Assembly (NCBI GenBank): GCA_002478945.1
Contig: DLKM01000015.1
Coordinates: 21,742-61,318, forward strand
Length of the DNA: 39,577 nt
Direction: 5' to 3'
Source of the DNA: Christensenella sp. UBA7588
GTDB taxonomy: Bacteria; Bacillota; Clostridia; Christensenellales; CAG-917
Position 1 is the stretch's first letter. The number at the start of each line of letters is the position of its first letter. Position numbers and translations under genes: made by a program. Positions 8,147 through 17,393 of the stretch are shown in pieces. A model generated the notes under the pieces. The model did no database searches. It saw only the letters and a program-made list of their open reading frames with translations, and was not told the origin of the DNA.

Positions 8147-9400
8147 ATGAAAAATTTGAAAGGCGCGTGTATGTTCGGACAAAGCGGCGGTCCTACGTCC
8201 GTCATCAACAGTAGTGCCGCGGGCGTATTTACCGAGGCTCTCAAACAAGACAATATTACAGCCGTTTACGGTCTCGAACACGGCATCGTCGGACTTCTCA
8301 ACGAAAAGTTTTTCGATATGTCCAAAGAGGACGCAAAAGAACTCGATTTGCTCAAATATACGCCGTCGTCGGCTCTCGGCTCGGTGCGCTACAAGCTCAA
8401 AGACGCATCCGTCGACGACACCGATTACAAGCGCATTCTCGAAGTGTTCAAAAAGTATAACGTGCGTTATTTCTTCTACAACGGCGGCAACGACAGTATG
8501 GACACTTGCAACAAAATAAGCAAGTATTTGCAATCCGTCGGATACGAATGCAACGTTATCGGCGTACCCAAAACCATCGATAACGACCTCTACGGCACCG
8601 ACCATTGCCCGGGCTACGCAAGCGCGGCAAAATACATAGCGACCACTACTATGGAAGTCAACCTCGACGCGAAAGTGTACGACACGCCGATGGTGTGCGT
8701 CATCGAGGCTATGGGCAGACACGCAGGTTGGCTTACTGCGGCGGCGGCTTTGGCAGGTGTGAACGGACTCGGCGCAGACCTCATTTATTTGCCCGAAATC
8801 GACTTTGACGTGGACAAATTCGTCGAGGATGTCAAGGCGGTTTGCGCAAGAAACAACAACAAGTGCATCGCAGTCGTATCCGAGGGTATTCACGACAAGA
8901 ACGGCACGCTTATTTGCGAAAGCGTAGGCGCGGCGGCGGCAAGAGACAGTTTCGGACACGCTCAACTCGGCGGCGTCGCTTCTATCCTCGCAAACCTCAT
9001 CAAAGAGAAAACGGGATATAAGACGAGAGGTATCGAACTCAGCCTTATGCAAAGATGCGGAGCGCATCTTGCGTCCGAAAACGACGTGGAAGAAGCGTTC
9101 AACGCAGGTAAGTTTGCGGTCAAGAGCGCGTGCGATGGAGAGACTGACAAAATGGTTATCTTCAAGCGCGAAAGCGACGAGAACGGCAACTACGTTTGCA
9201 AAAACGTGCTTATGCCTCTCGAACTTGCGGCAAATACCGAAAAGAAAGTTCCGCTCGAATGGATTATTAACGACGGCACTTACGTCAGCGACGAGTTTGT
9301 GAAATACGCGCTTCCGCTCATTCAAGGCGACGCAAAAGCACCGCTCGAAAACGGACTTCCCAGATTTGCAAGACTCAAAAAAGTATACGCAGGCAAATAA
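8147..9400 (+). CDS. pfp: Pyrophosphate-type 6-phosphofructokinase
   Basis: Diphosphate--fructose-6-phosphate 1-phosphotransferase: reversible phosphorylation of fructose 6-phosphate using PPi. The 417-residue protein starts with a phosphofructokinase-fold glycine loop (FGQSGGPTSVINSS), has GGNDSMDT (113-120) where ATP enzymes have GGDGS, and PKTIDND (141-147), whose Lys is diagnostic of the PPi-using group. MGRHAGW follows at 189-195. The family assignment is firm; the phosphoryl donor is inferred from the Asp in GGND and the Lys in PKTIDND. An AGGAG ribosome binding site lies eight bases before the ATG. It follows the ATP-type pfkA after 59 nt, so the cell may be able to run this step in an ATP-spending and a PPi-linked, reversible mode. 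Confidence 0.92.
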   Translation: MKNLKGACMFGQSGGPTSVINSSAAGVFTEALKQDNITAVYGLEHGIVGLLNEKFFDMSKEDAKELDLLKYTPSSALGSVRYKLKDASVDDTDYKRILEVFKKYNVRYFFYNGGNDSMDTCNKISKYLQSVGYECNVIGVPKTIDNDLYGTDHCPGYASAAKYIATTTMEVNLDAKVYDTPMVCVIEAMGRHAGWLTAAAALAGVNGLGADLIYLPEIDFDVDKFVEDVKAVCARNNNKCIAVVSEGIHDKNGTLICESVGAAAARDSFGHAQLGGVASILANLIKEKTGYKTRGIELSLMQRCGAHLASENDVEEAFNAGKFAVKSACDGETDKMVIFKRESDENGNYVCKNVLMPLELAANTEKKVPLEWIINDGTYVSDEFVKYALPLIQGDAKAPLENGLPRFARLKKVYAGK

Positions 9401-9500
9401 TCAGGGGTAAAAAATATAATGGTTTTATGGCTTTTGGCACGGCTTCGCAAATCGCATTGCCGCGCCGACAGCCGATTTTCGCACATAAGGAGGGAATATT

Positions 9501-10724
9501 ATGGCGGAACAAAAAGACTTTTTCTCCGTGTGGTATCGCAGAGATAAAAAGAAGCTGAAAAGAGACTTTGTGAACGAAATGGTTGCCGTCGGCGACGACC
9601 AGAATCTGAGCGTTGCGGAGTACCGCTCCAAAGCGCACGACCTCAAAGCGAAATATTCGGCGGATAAAAGAGCGTTGAAATCGCTCGACAAAAGGCTTGA
9701 AAAGAAATTCAGAAAAGAATACGGAATGATGCGCCGTCCGTTTATGGCAGACGTTTTCGACGTTGTGGAAGAATCGAGAGCGTTGCCCAACGGAAGGACT
9801 CCGTTTAACGACGAAATCAAGGTTATCAAAGACGTCGTATATAAGAGTGCGGACGGAACGGATTTGCATATGGATATATATCTTCCTTCGCACCCGATAG
9901 CGCAAAAATCTCCTGCGATTATGGACATTCCCGGAGGCGGCTGGATGATTCATAATCGCAACAGACGAGACGGATACGCAAGATGCTTTGCCGTTTTGGG
10001 AGCGGTGGTTGCCGTTATCGACCACAGGCTTTGCCCCGAAGTGTTTTTCCCAAAAGACCTCGAGGATTGCGTGGACGCATACAATTTCCTTTGCGAACAC
10101 GCTGACGAATACGGCATCGACGAAAACAATATCACGCTCACGGGAGACTCGTCGGGCGGACATTTGGCAATGTGCCTCGGATGCTGCGCTTCGAGCGAGG
10201 AATATCGCAACAATCTCGAATTGCCGTCGTTAAAGACCAAACCCGTCGCAATTATTACTATTAGCGGCGCGTTCAGCTTCGAGGTTATGTATCGCATTCC
10301 GTTTACGCATTTGTTTATGGTGCGTTACTTCTCGGGACAAAAATCGCGCAAAGCGTTCAGAGCGTGGAAGTATTATAAAGAAAGCGACCCGTACAACTGG
10401 CTCAATCCCGATTTTCCGCCGACGTACAACAACGGCGGTATGACGGACCCGCTTTGTTTCGGAGAAGCAAAAAGAATGTCCAAAGCACTTGACAAGGCAG
10501 GTGTGGAAAACGAGTACAGAGTGGGCAAAAATCTGTTTCAATCAGCCCATTGCTACGTTTTGAGATTCCCGTTTGCGCCTGCGCGCAATGATATGCTTGC
10601 GCTTTACGGCTGGTACGTTAAAAAACAAGCCGAAAGAGGCGTGGATATGAGCGTCGGCTATAAGAGAGTCGACAAATTTATGAACAATTACAAAAAGGCT
10701 TTGAAAGGTAAAGTAGAGTGCTGA
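9501..10724 (+). CDS. Alpha/beta hydrolase (HSL/acetyl-hydrolase-like esterase)
   Basis: Predicted carboxylesterase of the hormone-sensitive-lipase-like alpha/beta hydrolase group. Of 407 residues, the first about 105 form a Lys/Arg/Glu-rich, probably helical extension. The hydrolase core then shows DVVYKSADGTDLHMDIYLP, PGGGW (144-148, equivalent to the HGGG oxyanion motif but with Pro in place of His), GDSSGG (215-220, nucleophile Ser217), a candidate acidic residue in GGMTDPLC, and a candidate His in SAHCYVLRF. No signal peptide is visible, so it is probably cytoplasmic. AAGGAGGG precedes the ATG. The gene overlaps the rRNA methyltransferase by 7 nt. The substrate is unknown. Confidence 0.82.
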   Translation: MAEQKDFFSVWYRRDKKKLKRDFVNEMVAVGDDQNLSVAEYRSKAHDLKAKYSADKRALKSLDKRLEKKFRKEYGMMRRPFMADVFDVVEESRALPNGRTPFNDEIKVIKDVVYKSADGTDLHMDIYLPSHPIAQKSPAIMDIPGGGWMIHNRNRRDGYARCFAVLGAVVAVIDHRLCPEVFFPKDLEDCVDAYNFLCEHADEYGIDENNITLTGDSSGGHLAMCLGCCASSEEYRNNLELPSLKTKPVAIITISGAFSFEVMYRIPFTHLFMVRYFSGQKSRKAFRAWKYYKESDPYNWLNPDFPPTYNNGGMTDPLCFGEAKRMSKALDKAGVENEYRVGKNLFQSAHCYVLRFPFAPARNDMLALYGWYVKKQAERGVDMSVGYKRVDKFMNNYKKALKGKVEC

Positions 10725-12139
10725 GAGTGCAGGAAGGCGACGTTATAGAAGGCGAAGTGGTGGACTTTGCGAGCGACGGCGAAGGAATCGTGAAAATCGA
10801 CTCCTACGCTGTTTTCGTGCCGTTTGCAATCAAAGGCGAAACCGTCAGAGCGAGAGTGCGCCACGCAAAGAAAGATTATGCGTTTGCGGAACTAATCGAG
10901 GTTTTATCGGTATCAAACGATAGGATAAAACCCAAATGCACGTATTTCGGCCGTTGCGGCGGATGCGACTTGCAACACCTGTCGAGAGAAAGTCAGTTGC
11001 TTTTGAAAAAGACTACTGTGCAAAACGCATTGCGCAAAATCGCAGGACTCGACGTGACCGTGGACGACGTAGTGCGGCTCAACGATTGGGAGTATCGCAA
11101 CAAGATTGCGCTTCCGTTCGGATACAAAAGCAAGAGCGGCAGAGTCACGCTCGGATTCTTTGAAAAACGCTCGCATAGCGTCGTGCCTATGAAATGGTGT
11201 CCGCTACACGGAGAGTGGGCGGCTACGCTTATCGCGGACGTGACCGATTGGGCAAATTCACACTCGGTGTCCGTATACGACGAAAACACTCGAAAAGGAC
11301 TTTTGCGTCACGTTGTCGCAAGAAAACTCGACACACTCACGGTTACGCTCGTGGTAAACGGAAAAGGCGTGCCGTATCTCGACGATTTGTGTTCGAGGCT
11401 CGAAAAAGACTTTTCGGGAGTGTGCGTGTTTATAAGCGAAAACACCAAAAACACCAACGCCATTTTCGGAGACGAAGCGAAACTCGTTTACGGAAAAGTG
11501 AAAAAGCAAAATCTCGGAGCGTTCTCGGCGGTAGTATCTCCTATGAGTTTTTTGCAAGTCAACGACGAAGTGCGTGACGCGATATACGACGACGTATGTC
11601 AATGCCTCAAAGATTTTGACGGCAACATCGTTGAATTGTATTCGGGAGTCGGTTTGCTTACGGCGCAACTCGCGTCGAGATTGAAAGACTCAAAGATTAC
11701 CGCAGTCGAAATCGCTCCCGACGCCACCGAAAACGCAAACGCTCTTATGAAGTCGCTTGCGCTCGATAAAAACGTGACGAACGTGTGCGCCGACGCTCTC
11801 GATTTTATGAAAACGCTACAAATCGACGACGCGTCGCAAGACGATTCGCTTCCCGACGAAATTACGCAATCTCCGTATTATCTCGGAGAGAAAAAAGCGG
11901 CGCGCAAGCCTCTTGCGCTCGTTCTCGACCCTCCGAGAAAAGGGTGCGACAAAGAAGTGCTGGAAGCCGCGAAAAAAGCGAATTTCGACATCGTTACCTA
12001 CGTTTCTTGCAATCCGCAAACTCTCGCGAGAGATTTGAAGATTTTGTCCGACGTATATTCCGTCGTGCGGGTTACTCCTTACGATATGTTCCCCCAGACG
12101 AGCAACGTCGAGACTCTGTGTTTGTTGCGCAGAAGATAA
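10718..12139 (+). CDS. rlmD: 23S rRNA (uracil-5-)-methyltransferase, RlmD/RlmCD (RumA) family
   Basis: SAM-dependent m5U methyltransferase acting on 23S rRNA. An N-terminal TRAM-type domain (about 5-62) precedes the 4Fe-4S cysteines C74, C80, C83 (CTYFGRCGGC) and C161 (WCPLH). The methyltransferase domain has ELYSGVGLL (about 305-313), DPPRKG (about 404-409) and the catalytic-Cys block YVSCNPQTLARD (Cys about 431), ending with MFPQTSNVETLCLL. The start is a GTG overlapping the previous stop by 7 nt, with AAAGG upstream. An acidic and then basic insertion of about 25 residues (DDASQDDSLPDEI to KKAARK) sits just before DPPRKG and is longer than I expect for the family. In Bacillota this family often methylates both the RlmC and RlmD sites; which site is used here cannot be read from sequence. 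Confidence 0.92.
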   Translation: MLRVQEGDVIEGEVVDFASDGEGIVKIDSYAVFVPFAIKGETVRARVRHAKKDYAFAELIEVLSVSNDRIKPKCTYFGRCGGCDLQHLSRESQLLLKKTTVQNALRKIAGLDVTVDDVVRLNDWEYRNKIALPFGYKSKSGRVTLGFFEKRSHSVVPMKWCPLHGEWAATLIADVTDWANSHSVSVYDENTRKGLLRHVVARKLDTLTVTLVVNGKGVPYLDDLCSRLEKDFSGVCVFISENTKNTNAIFGDEAKLVYGKVKKQNLGAFSAVVSPMSFLQVNDEVRDAIYDDVCQCLKDFDGNIVELYSGVGLLTAQLASRLKDSKITAVEIAPDATENANALMKSLALDKNVTNVCADALDFMKTLQIDDASQDDSLPDEITQSPYYLGEKKAARKPLALVLDPPRKGCDKEVLEAAKKANFDIVTYVSCNPQTLARDLKILSDVYSVVRVTPYDMFPQTSNVETLCLLRRR

Positions 12140-12169
12140 ATCGCATCAAAGATGCAAAAGCGGTGTGAT

Positions 12170-13312
12170 ATGAAAAAAATCGTTGTATCTATACTGTTAA
12201 TCGCGCTTATCGCGACGTGCGCGTTTGCGCTTATCGCGTGCGACGATAATGAACCGCCGAAAACGCCTCAGACCGTAGAGGACGACGGCGGAAAAAACGA
12301 CGTCGACGACGAGGATAAAATCGAAACGGATTTGAGCGTCGATTTGCAAAGCGAAGTCGGGCTGTATTTTCTTGACGAAAACGCTTCGTACGTCAGATAC
12401 TCCAAAGACCTCGATTCGCGTTATTTCGACAAAAACAAACCGACTATCGTGTATTTCCACGGTTGGTTGCCGAGCGGCGTATCGAAGGGGGAAATTGCGT
12501 TTTCGTCGGAATCCGTGTGCAGAGGTTGGACGGAGCAAGGATACAACGTCTGCGTGCTTGACTACGCAAGATACGCAAAGGACCTCGAAACGCTGTTTGA
12601 AAAAATTTGGATAGAGTTTGAGGGAAGCCATTCCGTAGGTTGCCGTTTTGCAAAAGAATTTATAGATTGTTTTGCCGATTACGAAAAAGAAATCAGATTC
12701 GTGTCGCACAGTTTCGGAGCGCATTCCGCGCTTGCCACGGCGTACATAACCGCAAGAATGTACGAAAAAGGCGTGATAAAGAGCAATATCGTACCAACTC
12801 GTATGACTTTTGCCGACCCGTATCTCGGAGACCTGTTTTATCAACTCTCGGGTAATTCGGCAGGAGAAATACTCGACGGCGTAGGAGAAAAAGTGAACGG
12901 CAGGTCCACTACGGAAGTGTTTGCCGATTGTATGCAATATCTTGCCGACAAGGGCGTGGCGATGGACGTGTACGCAGGTATGCCCGTCGCTTACGACCAA
13001 TTTCTCGAAGAAGAACCGCAAAGAAGAACCGCTTGCAAGAAAAAACTTTACGACAGCGCGGTTTGGACCGTTCTCGTGGGGATGCAAGACAAATACGGCA
13101 GAGTGGGAGATATACACAATCTCACGCTGGACTGGGTATTCGAATCTTTCTTCGCGACGGTAAAAGAGGACGACGACGGTTTTTATCCGACCGCCGCTCT
13201 CGATAACGACAGAATCAAAGAGTTGAAAGGGAAACTTTTCAACAGCACGCTCGAAGGACTCGACGTGGAAAACGACGTGCTTATTGAAGTAAAAAGAAAC
13301 GACGAGGTGTAA
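12170..13312 (+). CDS. Lipoprotein with alpha/beta hydrolase (lipase-like) domain
   Basis: Predicted membrane-anchored extracellular esterase or lipase. The ATG at 12170 gives MKKIVVSILLIALI, a lipoprotein signal peptide ending in the lipobox LIAC (Cys24); an in-frame ATG 18 nt upstream would put charged residues ahead of the signal. An acidic linker (about 25-60) follows, then lipase-like elements: VYFHGWLPSG near residue 95 (the HG oxyanion strand), SHSFGAH near 180 (nucleophile elbow, Ser-His-Ser-Phe-Gly), ADPYLGD near 222 (candidate acid) and GDIHNLTLDW near 317 (candidate His). The pattern recalls pancreatic-lipase-type enzymes. The ribosome binding site is weak. It lies 30 nt after the rRNA methyltransferase and 2 nt before galM, so it is probably in the same operon. 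Confidence 0.75.
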   Translation: MKKIVVSILLIALIATCAFALIACDDNEPPKTPQTVEDDGGKNDVDDEDKIETDLSVDLQSEVGLYFLDENASYVRYSKDLDSRYFDKNKPTIVYFHGWLPSGVSKGEIAFSSESVCRGWTEQGYNVCVLDYARYAKDLETLFEKIWIEFEGSHSVGCRFAKEFIDCFADYEKEIRFVSHSFGAHSALATAYITARMYEKGVIKSNIVPTRMTFADPYLGDLFYQLSGNSAGEILDGVGEKVNGRSTTEVFADCMQYLADKGVAMDVYAGMPVAYDQFLEEEPQRRTACKKKLYDSAVWTVLVGMQDKYGRVGDIHNLTLDWVFESFFATVKEDDDGFYPTAALDNDRIKELKGKLFNSTLEGLDVENDVLIEVKRNDEV

Positions 13313-13314
13313 AT

Positions 13315-14334
13315 ATGAGAGCATATCTTAAAGATAAGACGCAAAGCGGAATAGAAACTTACGCAATAGAAAACGACAACGGTATGAAAGTGGAACTTAT
13401 TACTTTCGGCGCGCGTATTTCTCGTCTTTTCGTCAAGGACGGAAGCGGAAAAGAGATTGACGTCGTGGCAGGATTCGGTACGCCCGACGGATTTCGACAG
13501 GAAAATCCGTATTTCAACGCGGTTATCGGCAGAGTCGGCAACCGTATAGGCGGCGCAAAATTTACGCTCGACGGAAAAGAATACGACCTCTACAAAAACG
13601 ACGGCAACAACCATTTGCACGGCGGCAAGGTCGGTTTCGATTCGAGAGACTGGACGGCGCAAATCGTCGGAGACGACAGCGTGAAAATGACGAGGTTGTC
13701 TGCGGACGGGGAAGAAGGGTATCCTGCAAACTTGAAAGTGAGCGTGACTTATACGCTTACAAACGACAATGCTCTCGAACTTCGCTACGAGGCGGAAAGC
13801 GACGCAAAGACGTTGTGTTCACTTACAAATCACGCCTATTTCAATCTTGACGGAGACTTTGAAAGCATACTCGAACATATAGTGTTTATCGACTCTGACA
13901 AACTTACGGTCGTAGACGACGAGCTTATTCCGACGGGCGAACTGGCGGATATAAAAGGCACCGCTTTCGACTTTTCTACGCCGAAGAAAATCGGTAAAGA
14001 TATAGGCGCAAACGAGCGTTTGCTCAAGGTTGCAGGCGGATACGATTTCAACTACGTTCTGAACGGCAAAGGCGTGAGAAAGGTTGCAAGCGCATATTCG
14101 CAAAAGAGCGGAATCGAGATGAGCGTGTACACGGACAGAGCGTGTATGCAGTTTTATACAGGCAATTTCCTCGACGGTTTGCAAGGCAAGAAAAACTACG
14201 GACATCAAAGCGCGTTCTGTATGGAAACGCAAGGTTATCCCAACGCTTGCAACGTGCCGTCTTTTGAGAGCATAACTCTCGATAAAGGACAAAAATATAC
14301 GGCGTATACCAAATACGTTTTTCAAACGAAATGA
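13315..14334 (+). CDS. galM: Aldose 1-epimerase (galactose mutarotase)
   Basis: Interconverts alpha and beta anomers of hexoses, feeding the Leloir pathway. The 339-residue protein has GRVGNRIGGAKF (about 75-86), NNHLHGG with the substrate His (about 100-106), LTNHAYFNL with the second His (about 168-176), and METQGYPNACN carrying the catalytic Glu (about 302-312). The length fits the GalM family. The ATG follows GACGAGGTG, and the gene starts two bases after the lipoprotein stop. There is no signal peptide. No other gal genes are seen in this window, so its pathway partner is elsewhere. Confidence 0.93.
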   Translation: MRAYLKDKTQSGIETYAIENDNGMKVELITFGARISRLFVKDGSGKEIDVVAGFGTPDGFRQENPYFNAVIGRVGNRIGGAKFTLDGKEYDLYKNDGNNHLHGGKVGFDSRDWTAQIVGDDSVKMTRLSADGEEGYPANLKVSVTYTLTNDNALELRYEAESDAKTLCSLTNHAYFNLDGDFESILEHIVFIDSDKLTVVDDELIPTGELADIKGTAFDFSTPKKIGKDIGANERLLKVAGGYDFNYVLNGKGVRKVASAYSQKSGIEMSVYTDRACMQFYTGNFLDGLQGKKNYGHQSAFCMETQGYPNACNVPSFESITLDKGQKYTAYTKYVFQTK

Positions 14335-14380
14335 CAAAAACAGCGTTTTAACGCATCAAAAATTAAGGATAAAGTGCAAA

Positions 14381-15130
14381 ATGAGTGTTATCGATACCAA
14401 ATTGCAGCAAATTAAAGACCTCGTAGACGAGGGTATGAACGCAAAAAACACCGTCGAAGCTCTTAAAATTATAGGCATCGACGGATATGACGAGGACACC
14501 GTAAAATCTTTCAGACTGTGGGGAGATTATATGCCTCTTTCGGATGAGAATCCTTATACGGAGGAGCAACGCAATCTTCATATTTTGTGGGAGAGCGTGG
14601 ACAGAGTGCCGCTCGGAATCAACTGCGCTTTTGCCGTGCCGTTCAGACAAATCATCGCAAAAAAACTTTTCAAAAAATGCGGAGAGGGATTCGTTGCGAA
14701 CGAGGGATGCAGATTTAACTACGCGCATCAAATCGAAATCGGAGACAACGTGTCGTGGAACGCAGGTTGCTATATCGATTCCAAGGGCGGAGTGAAATTC
14801 GGAGATTTTGCGATGCTTACGGAGTACGTCAAGATTTTCTCGCATTCGCATAGCGAACACGACCATATGCAAAGAGAATACAACGGCGTGGAAATCGGAG
14901 CTTACGCAAAAGTGTACACAAATGCAACCATACTCCCGGGTGTGAAACTCGGTACGGGAGCGGTTGTGGCTACGGGTGCAATCGTCACGAAAAGCGTGGA
15001 CGATTTTACGCTCGTATCGGGTATTCCCGCAAGAGTGCAACGTATGCGCAAGTTTGACGGAAAAGACCTCAAAGAAATGAATCAGTATATGATGAAAGAC
15101 AGGCTTTTCCAAACCTACGACAAGGAATAA
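14381..15130 (+). CDS. Hexapeptide-repeat acetyltransferase (maltose/galactoside O-acetyltransferase-like)
   Basis: Cytoplasmic acyl-CoA-dependent O-acetyltransferase of the left-handed beta-helix (LbH) class. An N-terminal helical segment of about 90 residues precedes hexapeptide turns from about residue 105 onward (FVANEGC, IEIGDNVSWNAGCYID, VKFGDFAML), a His-rich loop SHSHSEHDH (about 162-170) at the expected active-site position, then IEIGAYAKVYTNATILPGVKLGTGAVVATGAIVTKSV and GIPARV. This is longer (249 residues) than classic Maa/LacA (about 185-200) because of the N-terminal segment. TAAGGAT at 14364-14370 is the likely ribosome binding site. The acceptor cannot be named from sequence; proximity to galM suggests a sugar. 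Confidence 0.82.
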   Translation: MSVIDTKLQQIKDLVDEGMNAKNTVEALKIIGIDGYDEDTVKSFRLWGDYMPLSDENPYTEEQRNLHILWESVDRVPLGINCAFAVPFRQIIAKKLFKKCGEGFVANEGCRFNYAHQIEIGDNVSWNAGCYIDSKGGVKFGDFAMLTEYVKIFSHSHSEHDHMQREYNGVEIGAYAKVYTNATILPGVKLGTGAVVATGAIVTKSVDDFTLVSGIPARVQRMRKFDGKDLKEMNQYMMKDRLFQTYDKE

Positions 15131-15167
15131 TTTACAAATTAATAATTAATAGTTAATAATTAATAAT

Positions 15168-15192
15168 TTCGGGTGGGACACCCACACCCGAA
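15168..15192. other. Hairpin downstream of acetyltransferase gene
   Basis: An 8-bp stem TTCGGGTG/CACCCGAA with a small inner loop follows an AT-rich stretch of repeated TTAATAATTAATA units (15134-15168). It lacks a clear U-run on the + strand, so it may be a weak terminator or a processing signal between the acetyltransferase and the HAD phosphatase gene. Confidence 0.45.
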
Positions 15193-15267
15193 TAAAACTT
15201 GTTGTCACGCACACATACTTACTATACGCATTGCCAAATAACTACATAATCAAAAACAAGTGTTGAT

Positions 15268-15909
15268 ATGAAATATAAACTATACATCTTTGACCTTGAC
15301 GGAACGATTCTCGATACGCTGACGGACTTGTGGCGTGCGGTAAATTTCACTATGCGTAAATACGGTTATCCCACGCTTGAAAAGAACGAAGTTGCGGATA
15401 GGACAGGCAACGGCATTGCAAGGCTTGTAAGTTTGAGTTTGCCGAGCGGCGCGGACGAGGATATTCAAAGACGCGCGCTTGCCACGTTCAAAGAGTATTA
15501 CGTCGAACATTGTGCCGACAATACAAAGCCGTACGAGCATATAAAAGAAGTTATCCTTTCTCTCAAAAACGGCGGAGCAAAATGCGCCGTAATATCCAAC
15601 AAAGCGGACGAGGCGGTGCAGAAACTTGCAAAAGATTATTTTGACGGCTTGTTCGACGCGGTTGTCGGTCAAAAAGACGGCGTGCGCCAAAAGCCGTATC
15701 CCGACGAAGTGGGAAGCGTGCTTGACGAACTCGGTGTACAAAAGCAAGACGCGGTGTATATCGGCGATAGCGAAGTGGACGTGCAGACCGCAAATAACGC
15801 AGGACTCGACCTCATTGCCGTGAGCTGGGGATTCCGCGGCAGAGCGCGCCTTTTAGAGAGCGGAGCAAAAGTGATTGTCGATACGCCCGAACAGATACTC
15901 GAGCATTGA
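15268..15909 (+). CDS. gph: HAD-family phosphatase, phosphoglycolate phosphatase-like
   Basis: Haloacid-dehalogenase phosphatase of subfamily IA (Gph/PpaX-like) that would dephosphorylate phosphoglycolate or a related small phosphate. Motif I is DLDGTILDT (about 9-17, nucleophile and general acid Asp), motif II VISNKAD (about 109-115, Ser), motif III KPYPD (Lys near 141), and motif IV YIGDSEVDV (about 168-176, the metal-binding Asp pair). An alpha-helical cap lies between motifs I and II. The 213-residue length is normal. No strong ribosome binding site is visible before the ATG. Transcription is stopped shortly downstream by a hairpin shared with the convergent yitT-like gene. The symbol is by family; the in vivo substrate is not shown. 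Confidence 0.88.
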   Translation: MKYKLYIFDLDGTILDTLTDLWRAVNFTMRKYGYPTLEKNEVADRTGNGIARLVSLSLPSGADEDIQRRALATFKEYYVEHCADNTKPYEHIKEVILSLKNGGAKCAVISNKADEAVQKLAKDYFDGLFDAVVGQKDGVRQKPYPDEVGSVLDELGVQKQDAVYIGDSEVDVQTANNAGLDLIAVSWGFRGRARLLESGAKVIVDTPEQILEH

Positions 15910-15963
15910 GAGTACGAAAACGAAACGTGACACGATATAAATGAAATACCGATACGGAATATA

Positions 15964-15993
15964 AAAACGAGCGAAGTTTGTTTCGCTCGTTTT
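15964..15993. terminator. Bidirectional Rho-independent terminator
   Basis: Stem AAAACGAGCGAA (15964-15975) pairs with TTCGCTCGTTTT (15982-15993) around a 6-nt loop. T-runs lie at the 3' side on both strands, fitting its place between the converging HAD phosphatase and YitT-family genes. Confidence 0.85.
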
Positions 15994-16044
15994 CGTTATG
16001 ACGTGGATTTTGTCGATTCAATTTTTTGCAAAAGTGAGTTGAAT

Positions 16045-17217
16045 TTATTCGATTGTCGATTGCGTCGTTTCGGATTGAATATCCGTGACGATAGGAGTTG
16101 TCTGGACGTCCGCCGCTACGAATTGCGCCTCTTGCACGTTGGTATCTACGTCGACTTGAGAGGGAAAGTCGTTGTCGTGCAGATGCTCGGACGGAATAAA
16201 GTCGGACATATCGATTTTTTCGATTTCGTTCTTTCTCAAAAGTCTGCCGCCTGCAAAGCCTTTGCCTGCGACTTCCGCCGCTTGCGTGACGTACATAAAC
16301 GCTTGAGGGTCGCACGCTTTTACGATGTCTTTGACGCGGTTGACTTGCTTTTTGGACGTGACGCAAAGAATCACGTTGTGTTCCCTGCCCGTGTAGTAAC
16401 CGACGGATTTCGATACGGTTACGCCTCTATGCAGTTGCACGGAAAGTTCGTGCGCGATAGCGTCCGATTTGTCCGTGATTATTGTAAATACGAGCGAGGA
16501 CATCAAACCCGATTCCACGATGTCGCAAACCTTGGATTGAGTGTACAAGGATATAAACGAGAAAAGAACGGGGGAAAGCAACGTGACCATAATCTGTGAC
16601 GGGTCGGACATTCCTTTGACTTTAGGGATGCTCAAAAAGCCCGAAATGATTGCCACCACGCAGTCGCAGGCGGTTATCCACCATTGAGTGTGAGCCGCGG
16701 GATTATGAGCGTATATCATCTTGCCTATGATGTCCGTGCCGCCTATGCTGAGGTCTTGCCTGAACATAAAGCCCATAGATACGCCTGCGCAGGCACCGCC
16801 TGCAAGCGCAGCGATGAGCATAAGTCCGTAATTGCCGTTTACCATAAATTGAGGGCAACCGACCGCCGCAAACATATACATCAAACCTGAGAATATAAGC
16901 ACGCAAATCGCGGTGGTTATGGCAAATCTCTTGTCAAGCACTCTGTATGCTATCAAGAAAAGGGGAATATTCATTATTATCGTGAAAATACCGGGGTCAA
17001 ACAGGCTGTTTGAAAGCATACGCACTCCCTCGATGGGGCTGTCTACAGCGGCAAGGTGGATAAGTGCGGCAAGTCCGCCGATTCCGCCGGGGGCAAAGCC
17101 GTTCGGATTGATAAAAAGATATGCCGAAAACGACCTCAAAAACGAGAGCGAAACCATCAAGGCAAATATCTTGAGCCAGTACGTCGTTTGATTTTTGTCC
17201 AAAGTAAGTTTTTTCAT
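16045..17217 (-). CDS. YitT family membrane protein with DUF2179 domain
   Basis: Integral membrane protein of the YitT/DUF161 family. From the Met at 17217 (MKKLTLDKNQT), preceded by GGTGGG, the protein is 390 residues. A longer frame to 17301 adds an unsupported N-terminus. The first about 225 residues carry hydrophobic segments with the family block INPNGFAPGGIGGLAALIH near residue 35 and glycine-rich helices. A cytoplasmic C-terminal DUF2179 follows (VILCVTSKKQVNRVKDIV, DPQAFMYVTQ, VAGKGF). The tail beyond about residue 330 is acidic and Thr/Gln-rich and not part of the domain. The molecular function of the family is not firmly established; a transport role is often assumed. A CGGAAAC-TAC-GTTTCCG hairpin lies just upstream of the start (17231-17247). 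Confidence 0.9.
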   Translation of the reverse strand: MKKLTLDKNQTTYWLKIFALMVSLSFLRSFSAYLFINPNGFAPGGIGGLAALIHLAAVDSPIEGVRMLSNSLFDPGIFTIIMNIPLFLIAYRVLDKRFAITTAICVLIFSGLMYMFAAVGCPQFMVNGNYGLMLIAALAGGACAGVSMGFMFRQDLSIGGTDIIGKMIYAHNPAAHTQWWITACDCVVAIISGFLSIPKVKGMSDPSQIMVTLLSPVLFSFISLYTQSKVCDIVESGLMSSLVFTIITDKSDAIAHELSVQLHRGVTVSKSVGYYTGREHNVILCVTSKKQVNRVKDIVKACDPQAFMYVTQAAEVAGKGFAGGRLLRKNEIEKIDMSDFIPSEHLHDNDFPSQVDVDTNVQEAQFVAADVQTTPIVTDIQSETTQSTIE

Positions 17218-17393
17218 ATTCCCACCCACGCGGAAACTACGTTTCCGTGATGCATAAACAAGATTAAGAATTTCTATGATAAAAGTCAAGCGTTTTGACA
17301 ATTTGGCGATTTACAAAAAAAATATTATACATTTGTACGATTTTTTAATACGTTTTTAATACACTTATGACCATTATAGGGAGAGGAGCGCGA

